From Nocardioidaceae bacterium (GTDB taxonomy: Bacteria; Actinomycetota; Actinomycetes; Propionibacteriales; Nocardioidaceae), in assembly GCA_020438665.1 (NCBI GenBank), contig JAGQUE010000431.1, forward strand, positions 1 through 17,101: DNA of 17,101 nt, in the 5' to 3' direction. This document shows, in pieces, positions 6,495 to 13,622 of this stretch (positions are counted from its first letter, which is position 1; the number at the start of each line of letters is the position of its first letter). Under the pieces are notes generated by a model, which was not told the origin of the DNA, did no database searches, and worked only from the letters and a program-made list of their open reading frames with translations. A program made the position numbers and the translations under genes.

Positions 6495-8015
6495 TCACAC
6501 CCGCTCGACCGAGACGTGGTGGGCCTTGCCGTCCATCGTCACGGAATATTTGATCGGCCCCTTCACCGGCCCTTGCCCGGCGGCCTTGTTGAGCTTTTCG
6601 GCAGCGACCTCGGCGGGGTCCTTGCCGACGTTGACCGGGCCTTCGGGCCGGGACTTGAAGAAGGTGGGGGCCACCCCGGGGAACATCGCATAGGTGAGGA
6701 CGTCCTCGTCGGTGCCGTCAGCCCCCTCGAGCGCGTTGGCCTGGTCGCACAGCTTCCCCCACTCGGGCTCGAGCAGGTCGGCGGGCCGGGCCGTGATGGG
6801 CTCCTTCTTGGTCTGCTCCTGGGCCTTGCGCACCACCTCGGGGTCGCGGTCGCCCAGGGTCGCGCCGTAATAGCCGAGCATGAGGTCGGCGAACTCGGCG
6901 GTGAGCACCTTGTAGGGGCCCATCAGCACGTTGAAGACCGCCTGCGTGCCGACGATCTGTGAGGACGGCGTGACAAGCGGCGGGAAGCCGGCGACCTCGC
7001 GGACGCGCGGAACCTCCTCGAGGACCTCCTTGAGCCGGTCGCCCGCGCCCTGCTGGCGGAGCTGGTCCTCCATGTTAGAGATCATCCCGCCGGGGATCTG
7101 ACTCTTGAAGATCTCGGTCTCGACGCCGGTGATCGACGACATGAACTGGGTGTAGCGCGGGCGGACGGCCGCGAAGTGGTCCTTGATCCGGCCGAGCCGG
7201 TCGTCGTCGAGGTTGGTGGTGTACGGCGTCCCGGCGAGCATCTCCACCAGGGACTCGGTCGGGTTGTGTCCGGGGCCGAGCGAGATCGAGGAGATCGCCG
7301 TGTCGACCACGTCGGCGCCGGCCTCGATGGCCTTCATGAGGCTGACCAGGGTGACGCCAGTGGTGGCGTGGCAGTGGACGTGGACGCGCACGTCCTGACC
7401 GAGGTCATCCTTGATCGCCTTGACGATGTCATAGGCCGGCTGGGGCTTGAGCAGCGCGGCCATGTCCTTGAGGCAGAGCGAGTCGCAGCCGAGGTCCATG
7501 AGCTCGCGCGCCTGCTCGACATAGCCCTGCACGGTGTGGAGCGGCGACTCGGTGTAGCAGAGCGTGCCCTGGGCGTGCTTGTCGACGCGGCGTACGGCGG
7601 CGATGGCCTCCTTGACGTTGCGGACGTCGTTGAGGGCGTCGAAGACGCGATAGACGTCCATGCCGTTCTCGGCGGACTTCTCGACGAAGCGGTTGACGAC
7701 CTCGTCCTGGTAGTGGCGATAGCCGAGCAGGTTCTGGCCGCGCAGCAGCATCTGGAGCCGGCTGTTGGGCATCAGCTCTCGGAACGTCCGCAGCCGCACC
7801 CAGGGGTCCTCGTTGAGGAAGCGGATGCACGCGTCATAGGTCGCGCCGCCCCAGCACTCGACGGACCAATAGCCCGCGGCATCGATGTCGGCGCAGGCGT
7901 CGACCATGTCCTCCAACGCCATCCGGGTGGCCATGAGGCTCTGATGAGCGTCCCGCAGCACCAGCTCGGTGACCCCGATCTCGCGCTGCGGCTGGTTCTC
8001 GGTTGTCGCGGTCAT
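6495..8015 (-). CDS. transcarboxylase 5S subunit (oxaloacetate/pyruvate carboxyltransferase), 506 aa
   Basis: The 5S subunit is a TIM-barrel metal enzyme that moves carboxyl between oxaloacetate/pyruvate and biotin. The HMGL-like barrel occupies about 12-280, followed by the conserved PYC/OadA domain to about 470. Seen are TELVLRDAHQSLMATRM (16-32, metal ligand Asp22), YWSVECWGGATYD (49-61), LRGQNLLGYRHY, CLKDMAALLKP (181-191, Lys183 as the carbamylated lysine), VHVHCHATTGV (211-221, metal ligands His214 and His216) and GPGHNPTESLVEML. Each metal ligand sits one residue earlier than in the Propionibacterium enzyme as I recall it. The C-terminal domain contains SQIPGGMISNMEDQLRQQGA and FADLMLGYYGATLGDRDP. 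No biotinyl domain is fused, unlike OadA. It is the first gene of a four-gene operon, and 12S starts seven bases after its stop. Confidence 0.93.
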   Translation of the reverse strand: MTATTENQPQREIGVTELVLRDAHQSLMATRMALEDMVDACADIDAAGYWSVECWGGATYDACIRFLNEDPWVRLRTFRELMPNSRLQMLLRGQNLLGYRHYQDEVVNRFVEKSAENGMDVYRVFDALNDVRNVKEAIAAVRRVDKHAQGTLCYTESPLHTVQGYVEQARELMDLGCDSLCLKDMAALLKPQPAYDIVKAIKDDLGQDVRVHVHCHATTGVTLVSLMKAIEAGADVVDTAISSISLGPGHNPTESLVEMLAGTPYTTNLDDDRLGRIKDHFAAVRPRYTQFMSSITGVETEIFKSQIPGGMISNMEDQLRQQGAGDRLKEVLEEVPRVREVAGFPPLVTPSSQIVGTQAVFNVLMGPYKVLTAEFADLMLGYYGATLGDRDPEVVRKAQEQTKKEPITARPADLLEPEWGKLCDQANALEGADGTDEDVLTYAMFPGVAPTFFKSRPEGPVNVGKDPAEVAAEKLNKAAGQGPVKGPIKYSVTMDGKAHHVSVERV

Positions 8016-8116
8016 GGTGCCAGCGTTCCATTGTTACGGGGGTCACGCCACAGGTGGTGCGCCCGGAGGGTGCCGTGCGGTGGCGTGGGTCACCCAGTCC
8101 GGACACATGTGTTTCG
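8016..8116. promoter_or_regulatory. divergent intergenic region between the 5S operon and the HD-domain gene
   Basis: This 101-base region must carry the promoter for the transcarboxylase operon (reverse strand) and probably one for the HD gene (+ strand). On the reverse strand TAACAAT (rc of 8030-8036) is a candidate -10, but no clear -35 accompanies it. Two short palindromes are visible. One is TGGGT-C-ACCCA at 8086-8096. The other is the perfect ACACATGTGT at 8103-8112, which ends four bases before the HD start. The sequence GGGTCAC also occurs once more near 8039. Any of these could bind a regulator, but short palindromes are expected by chance. Confidence 0.3.
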
Positions 8117-8743
8117 ATGGACCTCGTGGCGACCCCCTCCGACGACGCCGCGCTGTCGGCCGAACGCTGGCCGCTGTGCGGTGGGGACGACCTCCGTCAC
8201 GCCTTGCTGGCGGCCTGGGGATCGCCCCAGCGCGGCTACCACGACCTGCTCCACCTCCACGAGGTGCTCGAGCGTCTCGACGAGCTCGCCCTGGCGGGCG
8301 TGCCGTTCGACCGGGTCGCGGTGGGGCTGGCCGCCTGGTTCCACGACGCCGTCTATGACGGCTCACCGGGTGACGAGGAGCGCTCCGCGGCGTGGGCGGC
8401 CGAGGCGCTGCCGCCCCTGGTCGGGGAGGCGGTGGCGGCCGAGGTGGCCCGCCTGGTGAGGCTCACCGAGCGCCACCGGCCCGACGACGGCGATGTGGCA
8501 GGCGCGGCGCTCTGCGACGCGGATCTGGCCATCCTGGCGGCATCGCCCGAGCGCTATGCCGCCTATGCCGCCGCCGTCCGGCGCGACTTCGCGCACGTGC
8601 CTGACGACGCGTTCCGCTCCGGCCGGACGGCCGTGCTGCACGACCTGCTGGCCAAGCCCACGTTGTTCCACACGACGTACGCCCGGGAGCACTGGGAGGT
8701 GCCGGCCCGGGCGAACGTCGAGGCGGAGCTGCGCCGGCTCTAG
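8117..8743 (+). CDS. HD-superfamily metal-dependent phosphohydrolase (predicted), 208 aa
   Basis: The protein matches the COG4339-type predicted metal-dependent HD phosphohydrolases. Conserved positions are YHDLLHLHEVLERL (41-54, with His42, His46 and His48), AAWFHDAVYDG (72-82, with the His76-Asp77 pair), DADLAIL (134-140, the second aspartate pair), RRDFAHVPDDAFRSGR (155-170) and a C-terminal LFHT. These are the metal ligands expected for a divalent-metal HD enzyme. There is no signal or membrane segment, so it should be cytosolic. The substrate is unknown and is probably a phosphomonoester or nucleotide. I chose the ATG at 8117 because it opens a typical N-terminus for the family. It lacks a clear Shine-Dalgarno and may be leaderless. 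A GTG at 8075, four bases after GGAGGG, is the alternative. Its TAG stop overlaps the TAG of the convergent DUF1501 gene. Confidence 0.8.
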   Translation: MDLVATPSDDAALSAERWPLCGGDDLRHALLAAWGSPQRGYHDLLHLHEVLERLDELALAGVPFDRVAVGLAAWFHDAVYDGSPGDEERSAAWAAEALPPLVGEAVAAEVARLVRLTERHRPDDGDVAGAALCDADLAILAASPERYAAYAAAVRRDFAHVPDDAFRSGRTAVLHDLLAKPTLFHTTYAREHWEVPARANVEAELRRL

Positions 8744-10062
8744 GCCATGATGTCGGTCGTCTGGTAGTCCCAGGCACCGGGGAAGACGTCACCCCGGGAC
8801 GGCCCGGGGAACCGGTTGGAGACGACGTCCCAGAGCACGCTGCGGTAGTCGTGCTGGAGCGCGATGTTGCCGTCGCGGTCGAGGGCGTCGAGGTTCAACC
8901 CGGCGCTACCGCGCACGTCGCCGCCGTTGACACCGGCTCCGAAGGCCATCACCAGCCCGGCATAGCCGTGGTCGAGCCCACGGTCGCCATTGGAATAGAC
9001 GCGCCGCCCGAACTCGCTGATCGTCACGAGCGTGGTGCGGTCGGCCGCGGCACCCAGGTCGTCGAAGAACGCCTTCATGGACCTGGCGAAGTGGTCGAGC
9101 TGGTCATACATCCATTGGCCAGGCTGCGGGTCCTCGTTGCCGAGGCCCGCGTGCATGTCCCAGTTGCCGTAGTCGATGGTGATCATCTTGGCGCCGACGT
9201 CGGCCTTGATGAGCATGGCCGTGTTGGCGAGGACGTCGCGCAGGTCGCCGTCGGGATAGAGGGCCTTCTCGGCCTCGAGGGTCGCCGCGGCCGCGTCGTC
9301 GGCGACGCTCGAGAGCCGCTGGACCGAGCCGATCGCGGTGCGGACGCCCTGGTTGAGCGTCGTGGCGTTGCCGCCCCACATGGTGGTCAGCGACTGGTTG
9401 AGCCGGCTGGTGGTGTCGTTCCAGAGGTCAGGCATCTTGAGGTCGGTCACCTGGTAGGTGCCGAGTGCCGGCGCGTTGCCGACGAGTGCGGTCGGCAGCA
9501 TCTGGTCGCCGATCTGGATCTGCTCCTCGGGGAGGGCACCGCCGTCGAGGCCGACGAGCCGGTTGATCCACCCCTGCCGCTCGGTCGAGCCGGGCCGGGC
9601 GAGCTCGAGCTCCTCCATCGCGTCGAAGTGGGACATGTTGGACTCGGGCAGGCCGACCGCCTGGACGGCGCCGAAGGTGCCGGCGTTCCACATGGCCTCG
9701 AGGGGTTGCATCGCAGGGTGAAGACCCCAGTTGGCGTTGCCGGCGACCAGCCGGTTGACCGGGATCGCGATATTGGCGCGACCACCCTTGTCGATGCTGG
9801 TGTTGATGACCCCCTGGTCGGTGGCGTTCTTGGGGACGACGATCGACAGTCCGTCGGACCCACCACGGAAGGACAGCACCACGAGCACGTTGCCGCCGGG
9901 GGCAGCGCCATAGGACACCTGCTGGAAGGCGTCACCGAACAGGCTTCCGGCAGTCATGACGCCGGTGGCGGCAGCGACGCCGCCGAGGAACCCGCGTCGG
10001 CTCATCTCGAAGTCGGGGCACCCACAGGCCTTGCTGGGCCGGTTCGTGGAGTTCTGGTTCAT
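8740..10062 (-). CDS. DUF1501 protein with twin-arginine signal, 440 aa
   Basis: This is an exported member of DUF1501, a family in the alkaline-phosphatase/sulfatase-like superfamily with no settled function. The N-terminus has a Cys-x-Cys stretch (KACGCPDFE, 11-19) and then the Tat motif SRRGFLGG (21-28), followed by an Ala/Gly hydrophobic segment to about 42. Family motifs are VVLSFRGGSDGLSIVVP (61-77), NWGLHPAM, SHFDAMEELELA (144-155), TIDYGNWDMHAGLG (295-308, possible metal-binding Asp and His) and TISEFGRRVYSNGDRGLDHG (347-366). I chose the ATG at 10062 because GAGGAG lies six bases ahead. A GTG directly before it is too close to that site. It starts 10 bases after the DUF1800 gene, so the two are co-transcribed. 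The last two bases of its coding strand share a CTAG with the stop of the HD gene. Confidence 0.87.
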   Translation of the reverse strand: MNQNSTNRPSKACGCPDFEMSRRGFLGGVAAATGVMTAGSLFGDAFQQVSYGAAPGGNVLVVLSFRGGSDGLSIVVPKNATDQGVINTSIDKGGRANIAIPVNRLVAGNANWGLHPAMQPLEAMWNAGTFGAVQAVGLPESNMSHFDAMEELELARPGSTERQGWINRLVGLDGGALPEEQIQIGDQMLPTALVGNAPALGTYQVTDLKMPDLWNDTTSRLNQSLTTMWGGNATTLNQGVRTAIGSVQRLSSVADDAAAATLEAEKALYPDGDLRDVLANTAMLIKADVGAKMITIDYGNWDMHAGLGNEDPQPGQWMYDQLDHFARSMKAFFDDLGAAADRTTLVTISEFGRRVYSNGDRGLDHGYAGLVMAFGAGVNGGDVRGSAGLNLDALDRDGNIALQHDYRSVLWDVVSNRFPGPSRGDVFPGAWDYQTTDIMA

Positions 10063-10072
10063 CACAGGCTCC

Positions 10073-11584
10073 TCAGCGGGTCATGTGGGTCGGGGAACCG
10101 AGCAGGGACATCAGGATCTGGGTCACGACGCTCTCGCTCATGTCGTCGGCGGTGACCACCTTGTCGAGCTTGATCCCGGTGCGCTCCGAGACGGCGCGCT
10201 TGGTCTTGGCGTTGGCCGGCAGGCCGAGCAGCTCACCGCTGACGTGGTTGACCACGGTGCCGAACTTGTTGGGCAGGTGCGGCAGCCACGAGTCGATCCT
10301 GGGCACCTGGACCCGGTTGTCCTTCTTGGGGTGGTCGGGGTGGTACCACGCGGCCAGGCTGCGGTGCATGCCGAAGGAGTTGAGCGCGCGCCCGGCGCTC
10401 GACCACGGCAGGTTGTCCTCGGGGTGGCCGTTGGGCTGCGGCCAGTCATAGGGCGTCTGGCCGAGGCTGTAGGCCCGCCAGAAGATCGAGGTCGCGAAGT
10501 CGTTGCCGTAGTTGTCGGGGTTGCGCGGCTTGAGCGGCTTGATCTCGAGCGCCCGCACCGTGGCCAGCAGGTCCTCCAGCGGCTTGCGGACCTTCTCGCC
10601 GGCCGACGACGCGAACTCGGGGTGGCCGACCATCGCCTGGAGGGTGGCCTTGATGTCGGTGCCGCTGCGGGTCCAGGCCTTGGTCATCGTGCGGATGAGG
10701 TCCTTGGACGGCTCGTCGTGGACGAAGCGGACCGCGAGCCTGCGGCACATGCGATCGGCCGTCGCCGGGTGGTGGGCAAGGTAGCGGAGGTACTTCGCGG
10801 TCTCCTTGCGGCCGTCACGGTCCTTGTTGGGGGTCTTGAAACCGAAGATCTTGAGCTTGCCCTTCCAGTGCCAGTCCTTGTAGTAGAGGACGTTGACACC
10901 GTCATAGACACCGGGCTTGGTCTCGGCATAGATGTCGACCCGATAACCGGTCAGCAGCTTGGCGGAGCTCTCGACGTCCTTCTGGGTGTAGCCGGCGTCG
11001 ACGCCGACGGAGTAGAGCTCGAGCACCTCGCGACCGAGGTTCTCGTTGGGGGCGTAGCGGCTGGACGTGGCGTTGTCGAGCCACAGCCCCATCGCCGGAT
11101 GGGTGATCGCGTCGACCAGCATGTCGTCGAACCGACCGAGCGCGTGCTTGCGGATCATCGCGTCATAGGCGATGCGGAACGGCCACGCGCGGTCGTCACC
11201 GATGGCGACCTGGAGGCTGTTGGACCAGAAGTCGACCATCATCTCGTGGAGCTGGCGGTTGCTGAGGATGCGGCGCATCATCGTCCAGCGGCCGAGGTCG
11301 TTCATCAGCTCCCAGGCGGGATAGACGTCGTGATAGCTGCGCTTGAACAGCGTGGCCGGTGAGTACCACATGTTGGGGTACCACCCCTTGGTGGCGTCGG
11401 CCGCTTTGTCCTTGACGGACTCATAGCGCAGCTGCCGCTCGAACCAGGCGCGGCCGCCGCCGGCGTCCTCGACCGCCGTTTGCAGCGCCTTGTTGTAGCC
11501 GAAGCTGAACCGGTCGGCGAAGTGCCTGTCGCGGGCCCTGAGGGGCTTCTTGAGGAGCGCGGGCGCGCTGAGGGTGGTCGACAT
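10073..11584 (-). CDS. DUF1800 protein, partner of DUF1501, 503 aa
   Basis: This is a DUF1800 family protein, usually encoded next to DUF1501; both are of unknown function. The diagnostic signature is present at about 176-214: SRYAPNENLGREVLELYSVG and then DAGYTQKDVESSAKLLTGY. Earlier helices include RRILSNRQLHEMMVDFWSNS (104-123), which is also typical. I chose the ATG at 11584 (MSTTLSAPALLKK...) because GGAAGGA lies eight bases upstream. The frame runs upstream to 11686, but the extra residues cover the intergenic region. With this start there is no Sec or Tat signal peptide, only a basic N-terminus (KKPLRARDRHFADR). If the pair is exported together, this protein may travel on the DUF1501 Tat signal, which is an inference. 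The gene ends 10 bases before the DUF1501 ATG. Confidence 0.87.
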   Translation of the reverse strand: MSTTLSAPALLKKPLRARDRHFADRFSFGYNKALQTAVEDAGGGRAWFERQLRYESVKDKAADATKGWYPNMWYSPATLFKRSYHDVYPAWELMNDLGRWTMMRRILSNRQLHEMMVDFWSNSLQVAIGDDRAWPFRIAYDAMIRKHALGRFDDMLVDAITHPAMGLWLDNATSSRYAPNENLGREVLELYSVGVDAGYTQKDVESSAKLLTGYRVDIYAETKPGVYDGVNVLYYKDWHWKGKLKIFGFKTPNKDRDGRKETAKYLRYLAHHPATADRMCRRLAVRFVHDEPSKDLIRTMTKAWTRSGTDIKATLQAMVGHPEFASSAGEKVRKPLEDLLATVRALEIKPLKPRNPDNYGNDFATSIFWRAYSLGQTPYDWPQPNGHPEDNLPWSSAGRALNSFGMHRSLAAWYHPDHPKKDNRVQVPRIDSWLPHLPNKFGTVVNHVSGELLGLPANAKTKRAVSERTGIKLDKVVTADDMSESVVTQILMSLLGSPTHMTR

Positions 11585-11678
11585 GGGGGCTGTCCTTCCG
11601 ACCGGAAAGTAAAGAATCGGCAACGAGGCTAGCGAACCCGGATGATGTTGGCACCTTGTGGTCCAGCCCACAGGCGTT
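11585..11678 (-). promoter_or_regulatory. probable promoter/leader region of the DUF1800-DUF1501 operon
   Basis: This 94-base gap separates the LD-carboxypeptidase stop from the DUF1800 ATG. It is less GC-rich than the genes and includes a CTTTACTTTCC-like stretch on the reverse strand near 11606. A weak hairpin (TGTGG at 11657-11661 with CCACA at 11668-11672) lies just past the carboxypeptidase stop but has no T-run. A ribosome binding site GGAAGGA is clear at its downstream end. No confident -10/-35 pair was found. Confidence 0.3.
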
Positions 11679-12845
11679 TTACGCAATCGGGGTCAACAAG
11701 CCCACATCGCCATCGAGCACGGCCGAACGACCCAAAGGCAGCGAGATATTGGCCGCGCCGTGGCCGATGGGGAGACCAAGCACGATCGGGACGCCGAGCG
11801 GACCGAGCCGCCGGACCAGCAGGTCGCCGACGAGGTCAGGGTCGCCGCAGCCGGTGAAGTCACCCCCGGCGATGCCCTGGACGTCATCGAACCAGCCGGC
11901 CCGCACCAGCTGGGTGAGCAGGCGGTCGAGCCGGTAGGGCGCCTCGCCGATGTCCTCGAGGACCGCGATGCCGCCGGCGGCGGGCCGCGATCCCGGCGTG
12001 CCGAGCATCGAGGCGAGCATGGCGACGTTGCCGCCGATCAGCGCCCCCTGCGCTGAGCCACCGACGACGGGCGTGCCCTGCACCGGGGCGGTCTCGCCGT
12101 CGAGGAGCAGGGCACGCACCGACGCCACCGTGCCCGGTGTGGCGGCGGGGAGCGAGGCCACGCCCGGACCGTGGACCGTCGCGACGCCGAGGTGGCTGGC
12201 GAAGGCCTGGTGGAGCGCGGTGACGTCGGAGTAGCCGACCAGCCACCGCGGCCGCACCATGGTCATCCGGCGCCAGTCGAGCAGGTCGAGGATCCGTTGT
12301 GAGCCGAAGCCGCCGCGAGCGCACCACACCGCAGCCACGTCGGGGTCGAGCCACGCGTCCTGGACCTCGGTCGCCCGGGCCTCGTCGGTGGTGGCCAGCC
12401 ACGGCACGTCGGCGGGCGTGTCCGGGGTGGCTGCGCGGACCTCGAGCCCCCAGGAGCGGAGGAGGTCGATCCCGGCGGCCAGACGGTCCGGGTCGACCGG
12501 CCCGGCAGGGGTCACGACGGCGACCACCGACCCGGGCGCCAGCGGCGCCGGCCGCTGGAGAAGCCGGCCCGGCGGACGTGGGTGGAGCGACTGGCTCTTG
12601 CGGCGGCGCAGTCCCGCGGCGATGAGTCGCTGGATCAGCTCGCGCGAGCCCAGCGGCTGCGCTCCCGCCGCGACCACCTGGGCGTAGCGCTCCTCGGGGA
12701 CGTCGTAGTGGTCACGGTCGAAGCCGCGCTCGGGGATCCCGACCCGACGGGCGAAGGCGTGGAGCTCGTCATAGGAGGTGTCGCTGGCCAGGTGTGACCA
12801 CAGCCGACCGTGCCCGGCCGCGTTGGGCGGGTCGATGAGGATCAT
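11679..12845 (-). CDS. DUF4031-LD-carboxypeptidase fusion, 388 aa
   Basis: One reading frame joins two domains. Residues 1-82 are a complete DUF4031 domain (MILIDPP, then GHGRLWSHLASD, DELHAFARRVGIP, FDRDHYDVPEERY and SRELIQRLIAAGL). After a basic, Pro-rich linker (83-104) comes an LD-carboxypeptidase of peptidase family S66 (about 105-386). Seen are VAVVTPAGPVDPDRL, WCARGGFGSQRILDLLDW (174-191), the nucleophile motif GYSDVTALH (204-212, Ser206), VLEDIGEAPYRLDRLL (295-310, Glu297) and LGLPIGHG (356-363, His362), so the Ser-Glu-His triad is intact. S66 enzymes cut L,D bonds of cytoplasmic muropeptides in peptidoglycan recycling, or in some cases process peptide antibiotics. No internal ATG precedes the second domain. 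The first GTG (12525-12527) falls at Val107 and would leave almost nothing before the first strand. The start overlaps the cutC stop (ATGA). The role of DUF4031 is unknown. Confidence 0.85.
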   Translation of the reverse strand: MILIDPPNAAGHGRLWSHLASDTSYDELHAFARRVGIPERGFDRDHYDVPEERYAQVVAAGAQPLGSRELIQRLIAAGLRRRKSQSLHPRPPGRLLQRPAPLAPGSVVAVVTPAGPVDPDRLAAGIDLLRSWGLEVRAATPDTPADVPWLATTDEARATEVQDAWLDPDVAAVWCARGGFGSQRILDLLDWRRMTMVRPRWLVGYSDVTALHQAFASHLGVATVHGPGVASLPAATPGTVASVRALLLDGETAPVQGTPVVGGSAQGALIGGNVAMLASMLGTPGSRPAAGGIAVLEDIGEAPYRLDRLLTQLVRAGWFDDVQGIAGGDFTGCGDPDLVGDLLVRRLGPLGVPIVLGLPIGHGAANISLPLGRSAVLDGDVGLLTPIA

Positions 12846-13552
12846 CGAGCGAGGTGCTCGGCGGTCGAGTCGAGCAGCAGCCGCCACGAGCGCACCAGCC
12901 CAGCGTCGACGTAGGCCTTGGCCGAGCCGCCCGGCCGGGCCTGGGCCTCGATCCGGAACTGGTGGACACCGGCGCGGACCAGCCACGGCACCTGCTCGGC
13001 GATGAGGCCGCCAGCCGGCAGGAGGAGCCCCGCGACCACCGGGTCGCCCTCGGCGATCGCGAGGAGGTCGTCGTAACCCTGGGACAGTCCCAGCACCGAC
13101 CCGCCGCTGGCCACGGCGGTGAGACCGGGTAGAGCCCGCAGCGAACGCCAGGCGCGGCGGTGGTCGAGCACCCGGTCGAGGACCCGGTGGAAGGTCCACG
13201 GCACCCCGGGCAGCGCGTCGGCGACGGCCGAGCAGGTCTCGGCGTCGATCTCGAGATCGGGGTCGAGGAAGCCGAAGGCGACGCCCTCGGCACCGAGCGC
13301 GAGGTATTCCTCGGCCAACCCGACCATGCGGGTGAACTCTCCGCCGGTCGTCGTCGCCGACTCGTTGAGCCGCAGCATCACGCGAACGGGCACGTCGCTC
13401 TCGCGGAGCACCGCCGACGCGTCGGACAGGTCGGGCGAGAGCCCGTCGTCGGGACCGGGCAGCGCCAACAGGATGCGGTCGGCACCGCCGGTCACCGCAC
13501 CCGGGACGTCGCGCGCCTCAGCGACCGCGACCTCGAGCAGCGGGGAGCCCAT
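12842..13552 (-). CDS. cutC: CutC-family protein, 236 aa
   Basis: The sequence fits the CutC TIM-barrel family: LLEVAVAEARDVPGAVTGGADRI (5-27), PVRVMLRLNES (55-65), LGAEGVAFGFLDPDLEID (86-103), WTFHRVLDRVLD (118-129, the most diagnostic motif), LTAVASGGS and GVHQFRIEAQARPGG (195-209). CutC was named for copper tolerance in Escherichia coli. Its enzymatic activity is unsettled and a copper role is doubtful here, since the protein has a single cysteine (in AETCSAV) and the entry motif lacks the usual Cys and Asp-Ser residues. It has no signal peptide and is cytosolic. The gene is 70 bases downstream of the GntR-family gene. Its TGA overlaps the ATG of the DUF4031-carboxypeptidase gene, which suggests coupled expression. 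No strong ribosome binding site precedes its ATG. Confidence 0.8.
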   Translation of the reverse strand: MGSPLLEVAVAEARDVPGAVTGGADRILLALPGPDDGLSPDLSDASAVLRESDVPVRVMLRLNESATTTGGEFTRMVGLAEEYLALGAEGVAFGFLDPDLEIDAETCSAVADALPGVPWTFHRVLDRVLDHRRAWRSLRALPGLTAVASGGSVLGLSQGYDDLLAIAEGDPVVAGLLLPAGGLIAEQVPWLVRAGVHQFRIEAQARPGGSAKAYVDAGLVRSWRLLLDSTAEHLAR

Positions 13553-13588
13553 GGCCGAAGCCTAGGGCGTGCTACGGACACGACCTCG

Positions 13589-13610
13589 CCGCCGCACAGG
13601 GCGACGGCGG
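13589..13610. terminator. GC hairpin between the GntR-family gene and cutC (weak)
   Basis: CCGCCG at 13589-13594 and CGGCGG at 13605-13610 can form a 6-bp all-GC stem with a 10-base loop. It lies 13 bases past the stop codon of the GntR-family gene. There is no following T-run on the reverse strand, so it may attenuate or stabilise the transcript rather than end it. Such GC hairpins also arise by chance in this base composition. Confidence 0.25.
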
Positions 13611-13622
13611 ATCAGACCCGCG

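Noticed and set aside
4205..8015. Reading the cluster as acetyl-/propionyl-CoA carboxylase or as a sodium-pumping oxaloacetate decarboxylase
   Set aside because: There is no biotin carboxylase and no membrane beta subunit, and 5S, 12S and 1.3S all carry transcarboxylase-like sequence.
4949..11362. Long + strand frames opposite 12S (4949-6553), 5S (7176-8459), DUF1501 (8851-10155) and DUF1800 (9956-11362)
   Set aside because: All lie antisense to genes with clear family motifs and show only GC-driven composition.
11585..11686. Longer start of the DUF1800 protein at 11686
   Set aside because: The extension overlaps the end of the carboxypeptidase gene and has no signal-peptide pattern. The ATG at 11584 has a good Shine-Dalgarno site.
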